Below are positions 1-11,320 of a DNA stretch of 29,821 bases, piece after piece (position 1 is the first letter of the stretch; each line of letters starts with the position of its first letter). The translations under genes were made by a program, and so were the position numbers. The notes beneath the pieces were generated by a model that was not told where the DNA came from, did no database searches, and saw only the letters and a list, made by a program, of their open reading frames with translations. The DNA is from Vitrella brassicaformis. Lineage: Eukaryota; Sar; Vitrellaceae. The stretch lies in contig CDMY01000624.1 in NCBI GenBank assembly GCA_001179505.1, forward strand, positions 68,140-97,960. Direction: 5' to 3'.

Positions 1-3000
1 GGGGGGGGGGGAAGGGAGGTGAGAGCGCACCGTCAGTCGTTTCCTTCGGTGTGCCTTCGATGGTGCCTGTGTCTGTGTCGAGAGTCAGGCCCTCCGGCAG
101 CGCACTGGGACACAATCACCACCCACCCAGACAGACAGACAGACAGACATGTGTGCCTTGGGTTGGGTCAGCTCGTGTCAGTTAAGCTCACCTTATGGAG
201 GTGTAGTTCCTGACAATGCCCTGCACCCGAGCCTCGAAGCGGTAAGACGACCCCACTGACACACACACAAGGGCATGGATGGAGGGGTGGGTGGTGGCTG
301 GGTGGCTTTATGGATACCTTTGATAGTGACGTCGTCGGGAGTGTAGTGGAAGTAAGAAGGGATGATGCGCCTGTTGCCCGACCGGTCCTCGTGGGAACAC
401 CGCTTGCCGATGTATCCAGGCGGGCACACACACCGCCGGTCCCGCCACACGCCGCCGTTCTCACACGGCGAGCCGAAACACACCTGCGCCACGTGGGGGC
501 ACCGCAGCTGCCCGTTCATGCCCTCGACTGTCTTCCACTTGCCGCCGTCACTCACACCACACCGAACCTGCAATCACACAGACAGACAAACAGACCTGCA
601 TAGATATGTGCTGTTTGGGTGTGAGTGGACGGACCTGTTGTCCGCCCTGCAGGTGCACAATGACGGCGTCGTAGTCTGCGTGTGGGTCGTCGCCCTCTGC
701 CGTGACGCACTCGCGGCGGTAGCACCTGCCTGAGGGAGGGCGTGAGTCGTCGAAGACGTACCCGTCCTCCAGCAGAGACGACGCCATGCACCGGGAGTCC
801 TCGCCGTAGACCTCGCCGAAGTAATTGTACTCGGCCACGTCGTTGGACGGACTGGGTGAGTGTGCACACACACGTGTGTGTCTGTATCGTCGTGTGTTGA
901 GAGGGTGTGACGTACTCTGTGCAGAGTGAGGTGGCATTGAGGGGTCTGCCGTTGGGCGCCAGGCGCTCAAAGGGCATCCATATGGGGCAAAAATTAGTCA
1001 TCTGGGAGGGACTGCACACACACCACACACAAGTGGCAGCAAAGAAAGAATCGTCCAGAGAGCAATGGGTGGGTGTCGTTCGTTTGTGGTGGTGCGGTGG
1101 GTGCCTGCCGACTCACTGACCCTCCTCGTGTGTCGTCGTCTTCAAAGTGCCGCGCCCACAGTGGCAGGGGCGACTCGTACTGAGCCAACGGACACAGCGC
1201 AACCGCACGGAGGTCCTGCAAGGAACGATCCGATCGACACACATGAACATGCACACATGGAGGGGAGGCCATCCTCCCAGCCCCTCACACACCTGTGTGC
1301 AGTGGAGCTTTTGTTCCTGCCCCCCCTCCCCCACGCAGAAGTGGTTGGGGTCGATGGGCGTGGGCGGCCCCCCGCCCTCAGCCTGATTGAGGCAAGTCTC
1401 AGCCACGAAGGAGCACCCGTCGCGAGTGAACGACCGGTGACCCCTACACGACAGGACAGAGGGGCAACACACACACACACACACAAGTGCATTATCCATA
1501 TGGGAACGAACAGGTCCTAGGGGCCGGTGGGGTGGGGCGCACCATGTTAAGTCTCCCGCCCACGAGTAGTCCGGCAAGTACCACCCACTGTCCTGAACAC
1601 AAGCCAGCCAGACAAAAAGGGTCGGAGGGAGAGACATATAGATTGCTTGGCGGACGGACGTTGATAGCTCACTTCACTTACTTCGAAAAACGCCAGAGTC
1701 ATGCTCGAGAAGGCCGCATGCTCCTGCCCGTCCCTGCTACCCGTCATCCCCTCACTCTGCAGCAAGCGGCTCTCCCAGTGCCCGAACCGAGTCCCGAAGT
1801 CACCCTGGTCCTCGAGAGCCAGACCAGTCATCGACTCGCATCCGAAGTGCTTCTGCGCCTCGGTGACGACTCGCGGTGTGGTGACCCGCTTGACCACACG
1901 GCCAGTGGCGTTGGAGGTGTCGACGAGGGCGGCGCTGGGGAGCCACCCGCCCTGGGGGCCCGCTGAGGCGTCAAAGGGAGGCCTGACGTGACACACAGAC
2001 ACGGGCAGAATAGGCCCTCCCTCCATCCCTCGCTCCAATCTTGTGTGTGTGATGTGTGTGTTCGTACCGTCCTTGCTCGTCTCTGTGTGTAAGGGGCTGC
2101 CCGTCGACATCTCTGAACCAGGCTATGTCACTCTCAGAGAAGCCCAGGGCGTGCAGCGTCTCGTGCACCACAAAGCTGACGTCCATCCGCCAGTCGGCAC
2201 CGAGGTGCGCCATCCCGCCCTCACCCACAGACCGCCCACCGCCCTGCAGCACCCGCCGCTCTGGCCGCAGCAACCGCGTGGGCGGCATCTGGTCGGACGC
2301 CAGGCTGATGGTCGGGCCAGACGCCGCCGTGTCGTTGGTGGCGTTGGTGTTGACGGCCAGGAGCTCCCTGGGGCAGAGGTTGAGCTGCCCGGCTATCGGC
2401 CGGTCGTGCTGGTCCCTCCGGCAGTGGCCCGCATAGCCGACGGTCGACCCCACCGACTCGCTCTGACACGCCTCGTCGAAGTTGGCCGTGACGTAGAGGA
2501 TGTAGTCGGCGTCGGGGACGCCCCCGCCCTCGTAGCGCCGTGTGCAGCTGTAGACGCTGTCGGGGCACATGCTGATGGGCGAGAGGTGCTCCTCGGGGAT
2601 GGGCACGTCGCCGCACATGGTGCCGTTGGGACTGAGGGCGACGCACTTGATGTCGGAGGGGTTCGACGGGGGCGAGTCGCCTTGCACCATCCACAGCCGG
2701 CCACACTGAAGACAGGACAGGCCGACAAAGGGAGAGGGGAGGGACGGATGGGATGAGCACTTCTGAGGCAGGCAGGCTGGCATGCTTTGTGTAATGCACA
2801 ACACACACCTGTGGCTGTAGAGAGAGCGGCCCTTCAGCCCGCTTGACGCGGAGAGCGAGTTGCACCCAGTTCAGTGCTGCGGGGATGACTGAACGAACCA
2901 TTTACACACGCACACCGACAAGTAAGAAGTGTACATCCGATTACGCATGGCATGGCGTGTGTCGGTCGTGTCATGAGCAATGATTGCAATGACTGACTGA

Positions 3001-3519
3001 CACTAATGTTTTACCATCTAGTTTGAGGTACTTGAGGATGGCCGGCTCGTCCCGCAGGAACTCCTCGACGGGGTCGGTCACGACGTGAATTCGGAGAGGC
3101 TCGTACACAGCAGACCTACACACACACACACACCAACACACTCAGTGTCGGTCCATCGTTGGCCTCTCTGCTGCCCACGATTGTGCTGATCTCTGCAGGC
3201 GTCGCCGCTCTTCGCCGTACTCCACCCTGCTGGCCGTGTAGACTCCCCCCTGGCCATTGTAGCTCTCGTGGAACCTGCCTTCAACCTTCCCGTGGCGACA
3301 CTGATGGCTCCGCACGCCATGAGGTGCGAGTGCACACGACAGCAGCAGGACGGCCGCACTCCTTTGCCACAGACGCCATCTCCTTAGCTGCTGCGTGCGC
3401 CGCGCGGGGGAATGCCCTGGCCTCGCACGTCCACCCCTCTCAGCCGCACGAGCATTGCGTGTACGGGGAGACTGGTCGCTCTCTGCAGTCGTTTGCGGAG
3501 CCTGCGCGTGCCACCACAT
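1..3519 (-). CDS. Leishmanolysin-like (M8) zinc metalloprotease with EGF-like and He_PIG-like modules, 3' partial
   Basis: Thirteen exons fit with continuous phase: 3519-3179, 3115-3015, 2888-2809, 2705-2068, 1982-1682, 1592-1543, 1443-1293, 1215-1117, 1001-916, 851-635, 567-318, 255-192 and 104 to the window edge (over 820 aa). The N-terminus has a basic stretch and then a hydrophobic signal or anchor segment (LLLSCAL) before a Cys-His motif typical of mature M8 enzymes. Zinc ligands are HETLH in exon 4 (about residues 355-359) and GHWE in exon 5 (about 455); the family motifs LTLAFFE/DSGWY follow. A Cys-rich domain precedes an EGF-like module (CENGG, CVCPPGYIG) in exon 11. The last exon reads LPEGLTLDTDTGTIEGTP, an almost canonical He_PIG (Ig-like) repeat. 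M8 enzymes are secreted or surface endopeptidases, and the catalytic residues are intact. The start is the first ATG in exon 1, and no nearer Met precedes the signal segment. The 3' end is missing; a GTGCGC donor near position 30 is possible. Confidence 0.88.
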
Positions 3520-3703
3520 GCCAGTTGCCGTCCTCTTTTCCCTTCCGTCTGCGCAAAATGATGCGAGCTGCGCTTCCCATCTGCGAGCTTAGCGTCGAAA
3601 GATTCGTGAAGCCGCGCGTTCAGTCTATCTTGGTTGCACACTGCCTGATGTCAGCTACGTCAGCGTGAAGCAAGATCTGTGTCAGTGAAGCAAAGATAAA
3701 GGG

Positions 3704-5227
3704 ATGGCTGCCATCGAGGCGTTCGCCTTCGACACGCATTACTTCTTCCTCACCTTCCTGGTGACGTGTGCCGTCCAGTACACGTGCTTCGCAATCGCAT
3801 ACGGGCTGCAATTGTAAGGGGTTACAGGGAAGAAAAAAGAGAGAAGGGCCATCAGTCATCGTATAGCTGTCTGTGCCATGGGTCTGATGTGTGTGCGTGT
3901 GTCGGAGCAGCGACAAGATCACGGATCTGTCGGGGGCGTCCAATTTCGTCATCAATATCATCATCCCTCTCATCCTTGCCAACACATACTTCGAGCGCCA
4001 GGTGCTGGTGACGGTGTTCATAGTCGTGACGCGGCTATACCTGGCGGGTTTCCTCTTCTACAGGGTCCTGCAACGCAAATCGGACACCAGGTGAGGTGCC
4101 GACAGACAGAGGGGCGGGAGGGCGAGCGGGCATCTGTGTGGGGATGGAGGGGCATAGATTCACCCGGTTGTGTGTGCTGACGGTGGACGGTGCTCGTTCA
4201 GGTTTGACACCTTTCGGTCTAATTTCTTGTACTACTTCGGCTTCTGGACAGGGCAGATACTCTGGTGAGCATCACAGATGTCATGACGGACCTCCACAAA
4301 CCTGGATGGATGGATGGATGGTTCCTTCTGTCTGCGTGCAGGTGTTGGGGCAGCACACTGAATGGCATCTTTGTCGTGTCTGAGAAGGAGAACCCATCAC
4401 TGGGCCCGACCGACTTCATCGGCATCGTCCTCTTCGCCCTTGGGTTCATCTGCCAGGTGGTGTCGGACGTGCAGAAGTACATCTTTCGCGCCAACCCTGC
4501 CAACAGGGGCATCCCATGCACAACCGGCCTGTGGGCCTACTCGAGACACCCGGTGAGCAGGGAAAGAAAACAGACAGACAGACAGATGGGGGGAATGGGA
4601 TCCACCCTGTGTGTGTGTGCATCAGAACTACTTCGGCGAGATGGTGATCTGGTGGGCGATCTTTCTGATGTCAGCAAGGGCGATACACGAGTCAACGGTA
4701 CACATACATCATGACACACACACCGCCGCGGCAAGCGGCCAACGAGGCCTTGCTCCCGCTCTCTCTCTCTCTCTGCACCGATCGATCCATCCATCCATCA
4801 GGATACCTGGGGGTGGGCGACGGTGGTGAGCCCGATATGGACCATGATCCTGCTGCTGTTCCTGAGCGGCATTCCCTACGCCGAAGGGGCCAACCTGAAG
4901 CGCTACTTTGAGAACCCCACCAGCAGGCCCATGATAGAGGCCTACCAGAGGGACGTCTCGCCCGTCATCCCAATGCCACAGGTTGTGTACAGGAATCTGC
5001 CCATGATCGTCAAACAGGTCAGTGATGTGGGTGGATGGATGGAGTGGCCGATGCAGTTGTCGCCTCCTCACCAATGAATGTGTGTGTGTGTGTGTGTGTG
5101 TGTGCAGGTGTTCTTGTTTGAGTTCCCAATGTACGAGTACCATTACGTTCCCCCCGACAGCACCGCCGCCCAGGCTGCTGCAGCTAACGGGTCGGGCAAA
5201 ACTGATCAACAGCCAGACCAAGCCTAG
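3704..5227 (+). CDS. DUF1295-family multi-pass membrane protein (steroid 5-alpha-reductase / ICMT-like superfamily)
   Basis: Seven exons close in frame: 3704-3813, 3911-4090, 4202-4264, 4342-4552, 4626-4697, 4802-5017 and 5108-5227, giving 323 aa. The protein has several hydrophobic segments. The family signature is clear across exons 4-5: NPSLGPTDFIG, then a VSDVQK segment, ANPANRG, TGLWAYSRHP and NYFGEMVIWW, which together form the conserved C-terminal region of DUF1295 proteins. Relatives in the superfamily are ER-type NAD(P)H reductases and prenylcysteine methyltransferases. The substrate of DUF1295 proteins is not settled, so no reaction is assigned. The start ATG lies 184 bp from the divergent protease start. 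An alternative 3' structure splices at 5190 (GTCGGG donor) to 5312 and ends at 5378, giving 333 aa in perfect phase. Confidence 0.88.
5079..5104. repeat. (TG)n microsatellite ending at an acceptor
   Basis: Thirteen TG units run directly into the CAG acceptor of the last exon of the DUF1295 gene, replacing a polypyrimidine tract. Confidence 0.95.
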
Positions 5228-5378
5228 CCCAGTCACACACACGTACGGACACGCAAAACAGGCCTGGCGCATCTGAGTGATATACCTGTGCCCTTGTGTG
5301 TGTGAGTGCAGGGGTGCCGGCAACCCAATAGAGCTCAGCAACACCTCGGCCGAGAGGGAAGCCCTCATACAGGCGTGA

Positions 5379-6590
5379 AGGTGGCCCTTGTGCAGCTGCC
5401 AGTGTGTGTGTGGGTGTGTGTGTGTGTGTGTTGCGGGGGAGGGGGGAGGGTGGATAAGTCAGTCAGGTCGGGTGTCTGTCTGTCCCTTTGTTTCTTTTTT
5501 TCCTTCTTGATATTGTCACTCAGCTAGCTCCCTCAGCTATTTGTTCGTCGGCTCTCGTGTGCTCGTTTGTTCAGGCAGGCCTGGCGTGTGTGTAGTGTAG
5601 TCAGTACCTTTCTAAAGAGACGTTGCTGTGTACATAGTCTCTGTGAGAGAGGCAGAAGGACCGCCGTAACCTCGATAAGGCAAACTTGCAACGGCGAACA
5701 CGGGTTGGGTTCATGCAGTGGTCTGTCGATCTGCCGCCAACATATGCATATATAGACCAGCATCCGTCCCCACACACACAAAGCTGGCTGGCTGAGTCCC
5801 CCTCCTCCTTGAATCCTGTCTCTGAAAGCTCAACCAGTCATTCTACTCTGCCATCTATCTACTATGTGCTGTCTGCTGGTCTCATGTGATCTTTCTTTAG
5901 CGATTCACGCAGCGCAGACACAAATATTATATTGCGTGAAGCGTCTGTCAGCGATGACACACAGACACTCAGGGAGTCACGTGTCAATCATGACACAGCA
6001 CACACGCACAGGGAATCAAGTGAGCTGCTCTTCCCGCCAAAACGATTCATCCAAAGTGAGCGCGGCTCAATGCGACTGGACGATTGACTTCGGAAGAGTC
6101 CTGTGGGCCCACCAGAAGGGCTCTCCCCTCTCCTTTGTCGACCTGCGAGCTGATCGATGCGAGCCTTGGAGAGGTCCTGCTGAGCGGACGAGTCCGCTTG
6201 TCCATCGCTCAGCCGCTTCCCGTGTGCCCACCTGACCCCTCAGCGGCCTTTCCAATCGCTGTTGAGTGGGCACGGCCCTGCTGCCCTACAGATCATCGCG
6301 CACGTAGCGGCTTGTCGTGCGACGGTGAATGGGAAGATGCGGCGATTGGCTCACTCATAAGCACACCGATGAGCAGTTTGCTGTCTGTGTTGTGGTCTTC
6401 AGGTCTGCCTTGTCGACGGGCGGACTGTTTGATTGAGTGAGCCTCTGTGTGCGGCTGGCCGTCGACTCATACCTTTGATAGGCAAGCACTGATGCACACA
6501 ACACACACGCCAGGTGCCTGCAGGCCCATATCTATCTGTGTGTGGTCTGTGGTGCAGCTGTCTGTCTGTTTGAGAGAGTGAGTGATAGTG
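5379..6590. other. Intergenic stretch, no supported gene
   Basis: It holds TG repeats, an imperfect AT-richer part near 5880-5940 and a 7-bp stem palindrome at 6183-6198. Open frames here, including a 118-codon one at 6084-6440, show no recognisable motif or consistent splicing. The end nearest 6591 may be the promoter and 5' UTR of the next gene. Confidence 0.5.
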
Positions 6591-9500
6591 ATGTCGTCTG
6601 GTCGTCCCGAAACCGACATGGCCTCCAATGGCCTGGCGGACGGTGGCGATGGCGATGGTACACTCAGCTCAGACAAATGCAGCACATCCCACACACAGCA
6701 TCATCGTGTGTGGATGTGTGTGTTCCTTTGCAGTCGAGGTAGCCGAGGAGGAGACCACCGGTGGCGGCCGGCACACAGAGAACAAAGGCAATCGCAGTGG
6801 TGGCATTGACGAGGGTGAGCGACCGCATCCAACACATCAGCGGCACATCCACCTACCTGCTCGGGCCTGTGTGTGTTGTCCGTGTGTGAAGGTGATCGTG
6901 GAGGCGTTAGCGATGTGGGTCGGGGCCTCGGTGTTAGTGCTGGTGCCTCCAGTGCTTAGCAGGGCAGCGCACCGAATATATCGCAGCGGGCAGGGCCGGA
7001 CACGACAAATAGGAGGTAAACAATCACCGACACACATACTCACTTTCATTCCCAACCTTGTGTGTCTGTCTCCACGTGTGCCTTAGGGGCAGCGTTACCA
7101 CTTGGCTGGAGGAGCTTGGAGAACGGGGTGGTCGACGTCAGTGTCCCTACTGGCACCAGTGACGCCAGCATTCGGCTGTGTGGCGGCATCGTCAACCACA
7201 CCATCACTGACGCTCAGCAGGTGACGGAACTGATCCAGCAGCTGCGAGCCGACCCCAATGTGGAGCCGGGGCTGCTGACGACAGGCACTACGGGCGGCTC
7301 TGTAACTTATCCGGTGCTGTCGCTGTGCATTAACAACCTCACCAACAACAGCGTGCCGTCCATCTGGGCAGGCGACGTCAATGGTGGTTGCACTCCCGTC
7401 GCCATGCCCATGTGGCAGACCCCCGCCCTCCAGCTCGCCATCATGCGAGCTCTGATCGAGGGAGGGGCGGACATCAATGCGGGTCGGCGTGATGAAGCTG
7501 CCGGGCGCATTGAATACGGACCAGCCGATATGTGTTGGCCCATCCGGGTGGCCATCAGGGCCTGCAACCCGGCCGCCTTTGACCTCTTGATGGGCCAGCC
7601 AGGTACACACGCATTCACAGCACTCACCACACGGAACACACACCATGATGTCTGTCTGTCTGTCTGTCTGTTCCAGGCCTCCAGCTGCGCGGGCGATGGG
7701 TGATGCAGCTGCCGCGCACATTGCCGACGGATCAGCCGACTGAGGAGAGTGAGGCCATCCTGCTGTCCTTGTACCGGCAGCTTATCCAGCGGGACAGCAC
7801 ACTCGCAACCGAGCGGGACTCGGATGGCACCAATCAGGTGCATGTGGCGGCCATGACCCCGCCCGTCTGGTCCCAGCAGTTCATCGAGAACTACATCGAC
7901 CTGCTGGTGGCCAACGGGGCCGACATCACGGCCGCGAGCAGCGGTGGAGCGACGCCATTGCACTTCGCGGCCATCTGCGGTTCTCACTGTGTCGCTGCGT
8001 CTCTCTGCCGCCGTCTCACCGCTGCCGACATCAACAGAGGGCGGCTGAATGATCCCACTCTCACAGCCCTTGCCACCGCTGCCATACAGCTCAATAGCGA
8101 CACACAGCGGCTGCGGGACGACAAGGTGGGCGAGGAGACGAAGGACGAATCGAGAGGACGGATCCCCAACCTCCAGAAGGCCATCCGTGTGCTGCTCGAG
8201 GCGGGCACCGACAGCGCCCTCATGCCCACGGCCACAGAACATCAGCGTCGTTGCCGCCAGCTTGTGTTGGCGGAGCGGGCGACCGTGGTCAACGAGCTGC
8301 CCGTTCCCGAGCCGCGCCCCGCCACCATCGAGGCGCAGGAGCGGCTGCAGAAGCTGAAGGAGCACCGCGACAAGCGCAAGAGCCGGCAGGCCACACGACA
8401 GGCCAAGGAGGCCCCCACAGCCGCCGACTTGGCGCGGCAGCAGAGGGACGCCGACGCCAAAATGGCGGCACTCATCAAAGAGGAGGAGGCGGCCAGCAAG
8501 AAGAAAGCGGCGCCTGAGGGGAAAGGCGGCAAGAAGAAGGGCAAGGTGGGCAAGGGGCAGCCCAGCACAGCCACCTCCACTGCCACCTCCACCAGCAGCC
8601 CGCCGGGTGGCGAAGACGATCAGGCGGACAGCAGTGGGGCAGCCGATGACGCTGATGAGGACGGCGACTCCCTGCTGCTGGGGTCAGCCTTCGCTAGCCG
8701 CGCCATCGAGAGCCAGAAGCAGACAACCAGCCCCAAACACCAGAAGGCTGCCCCCACCAGACCCAAGCCAGCTGCCCACACCAAAAGGTCGACTCGTTCC
8801 CCCTTCTCGCCCTTCCAGCCCCCCACACCCAAGCGCAAGACGACTGACCAGCCCTCGGCTGATCGTCTGCTGCTCTCTCACCCCAGCTGTGTGTCGACGG
8901 CCGACCAGACCCCCCGCGAGGAGCGCCTGCCGATGGAGCCGGCAGGCGGCAAGTTGGGTGGAGGCAGGGGGCTGGGCCTCCCGGCTGCCGCACCAGCCCT
9001 GCTGCCTCGGCCGGCCCCTTCCATTCCCCGTCTGCCATCGGCTGCGGAGCTGCGCGAGTCGGCCAAGCGGCGATCGTTTGTGTTGTCAAGTCCCTCTTAC
9101 CCGCCCCCACCCCCTCGGCCCCTCCCACCTGCACACAGACCGCCGAGCGGTGCCGATGATCCATTTCCCCCTCTAGCACATGAGCCACAGCAGCTGTAAG
9201 CAGACAGACACAGAGAATGGGATGAATGGATGGGCACAATGAATGGCGCTGTTGTGTGTGGTCGTCTCTCTTCGTGTCAGTGACGAACTGTTTGCCTCGT
9301 CGTCGAGTGCGGATCGTCCGTCGTGTCACCGGGGCCCTCCGCCACTCGTCAAGTGTCCCGGGTAAGGCACTGACAGGCCGACATGAGGACGCCTGACGCA
9401 CACACCAGTGGCTGGTTATGGTGCATGGATCTTCTGGTGTCGTTGGGGTCTCTTGTAGGCGTGTTGAGTCGGTGGCTGAGGAGGGTGTAGAGCGTGATGC

Positions 9501-11320
9501 TGGTAGCGACGTAGAGGAAACTGGTGCTGACGGCGAGGGGACAGACACAGTGCAGAGGTCGGCACAGCGAGGCCCACGCACACACTTGCTCACTCATTGC
9601 GGCTGTCATGCAGGCTGCCGTCGGTTGCGGCAGCTGCTGATGACGCCGACACGAGGGGCACTGGTCGGCCGAACCGACAGAAGTGAGTCTCCGTTGGCCA
9701 GTGGATGAGATCACATTCTCTCCCTTGTTGCTTTGCAGGCCCTCATCTCGCTCGTCAGGTGCCGCGGCCGCATCTGCATCATCGCTGTCATTTGGACCGG
9801 CAAACCAAGACCCAGACGACAGGTCCGTTGTCTGCCACAGACGTGCAGCGCACAAGCACCACGGCAGAGGTGCCGTTTCTGTGTGTGCAGTGAGGATGAC
9901 GAGGAGTATGATGCGCAGACCCAGATCGCCATCCTTGCGTCAATCCACGAGGCCAATCCAGCCGCCATGATGATGCCCCCGCCATCCATGCCGCCCTCTT
10001 CGTCGCTCTCATCCGCAGCAGCAGCGGCATCGCCCGGCCCTCTGCAAGACGCCGTGTCCAGGGCTATGTTTCCCTCGTCGTCAAGTGGGCATCGTCCGTC
10101 GTGTCACCGGGGCCCTCCGCCACTCGTCAAGTGCCCCAGGTAAGAAACAGACAGGCCGACATCAGGACACCTCACGCACACACCGGTGGGTGGTTATGGT
10201 GCATGCATCTTCTCAGGTCACCTGGGGCTTCGTTGACTTACGATGAGCACCGTCCCTCGTCATTCTACTGGCCGAGGTAGCACACCGGAGCTGTCGACCC
10301 ACACGCAGCACAGCCACCATCAAACTGCCAGTGTCTGTTCTACATTTTGGCAGCACCACGTTTGACGCCTGTCCATCCTCCAGTAGCTACGACCATCCCA
10401 CTGCTGCTGCTGCACCACCAGCTGTGGCAGCCGCAGCAGCGACACCATACCAGCAGCCACTAGGGTAGGCAGGCCCACCGACACACAAAGCCACGAGCTG
10501 CGGCTCGTCACATTATTGGGTTTGCGTGTGTGTGGTCAGGCCATCGCATGATCATGAGGGCAACCAGGGCGCCTCTGCTGCTGGTGGTGGTGGTGTAGGT
10601 GATAGGTGGGTGGCATACACATGGTCGTTGACGCACGGATGGGACAAATCTGATTGGAATGCCTTGCCGCGTCTTTGTGTGTGTGTGTGTGTGTGTGACC
10701 GTGTGTGTGTGCAGTTTGGGAGTGTCGTCGCGGGAGGCTGAGCTGCAGCGGAAAAATGATGAACTCGCCAGGGAGCTCGAAGAGACCAAACGAAGGTACG
10801 CGGGCCCACGTCCCATACCACACACACGGCGCATGATGCGATTGATGCACACACACAGGCTTGCCCAGATGAGCATCCAGCAGCACCAGGCGTCTTCGTC
10901 CAGCAGCTCGAGTGCCCCTCTACCGCAACAGCAGCCTTCCCCCAGCCGCAGCATCAGCAGCAGCCCCCGGCAGCGGCCCAGCCAGAGGGAGATGGGCGTG
11001 AGTGTGCCATCTGCCTCGACGCGCCGCCATCGGTCATGTGCATGCCCTGCAGACACCTGCGGCTGTGTCGCCAGTGCTATGACGACCGCTGCAGCAAGTG
11101 GCGGCGGGACCTCCAGCAGGTGCGGGCGGAGAATTCGCGGCGGCGTGAGGAGAACGAGGGCATCAAGAGAAAGAACGAGGGCCGCAAGAAGAAGGACAAG
11201 ATAGCGCTGGTGGAGCTGCTGCATGAGCCGGAGTACCAGTGTGAGCACTGCAAAAAGAGGGTAGAGTTCGCCGGGTCGCGCGATGAGGTGCGGCAGTGGG
11301 CCGATCAGCCCATCACATGA
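6591..11320 (+). CDS. Ankyrin-repeat / coiled-coil / UIM-like / split-RING protein, probable E3 ubiquitin ligase
   Basis: Exons, phase-checked: 6591-6657, 6734-6814, (uncertain small exon), 7087-7602, 7677-9195, 9281-9361, 9459-9557, 9614-9682, 9739-9822, 9891-10139, 10217-10276, 10354-10464, 10540-10605, 10715-10795 and 10859-11320; about 1,180 aa. Exons 4-5 hold ankyrin-type units (ALIEGGADINAG; ANGADITAASSGGATPLHFAA). A Lys/Glu/Ala-rich predicted coiled coil and a Pro/Ser-rich disordered region follow. Exon 9891 encodes a UIM-like motif (DDEEYDAQTQIAILASIHE). Exon 10715 encodes a second coiled coil (EAELQRKNDELAREL). The last exon encodes a C3HC4 RING beginning ECAICLDAPP and PCRHLRLC, with its final CxxC (YQCEHC) displaced by a charged helix. 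Phases join across the TAA at 9197 through the donor GTAAGC at 9196. The RING lies in a frame one base off that of the preceding exon (see findings). Ubiquitin ligase activity is inferred from domains only. Confidence 0.78.
9295..9435 (+). repeat. Direct repeat copy 1 (exon end plus start of intron)
   Basis: This 141-bp segment matches 10073-10213 along its full length with scattered substitutions. It covers the 3' part of exon 9281-9361, its donor site and about 74 bp of the following intron. Both copies encode the peptide RPSCHRGPPPLVKCP. Confidence 0.9.
10073..10213 (+). repeat. Direct repeat copy 2 (exon end plus start of intron)
   Basis: Partner of 9295-9435. It covers the 3' part of exon 9891-10139 and the start of its intron. 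The donor position is conserved (GTAAGG against GTAAGA), so the duplication carried coding sequence and splice site together. Confidence 0.9.

Noticed and set aside
1..11. Poly-G run at the left edge
   Set aside because: It could be taken for an assembly gap edge, but it reads as prolines in the continuing minus-strand exon or as intron, so nothing firm can be said.
6170..6205. CTGCTGAG plus AGCGGAC/GTCCGCT stem resembling a hammerhead ribozyme core
   Set aside because: The CUGANGA and GAAA core boxes are not present; it is only a short palindrome.
7307..8365. 352-codon open frame on the minus strand
   Set aside because: It is antisense to the ankyrin exons, whose sense frame shows clear ankyrin motifs and splice sites.
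8694..9593. 299-codon open frame on the minus strand
   Set aside because: It is antisense to the Pro/Ser-rich exon and crosses several phase-consistent introns on the plus strand.
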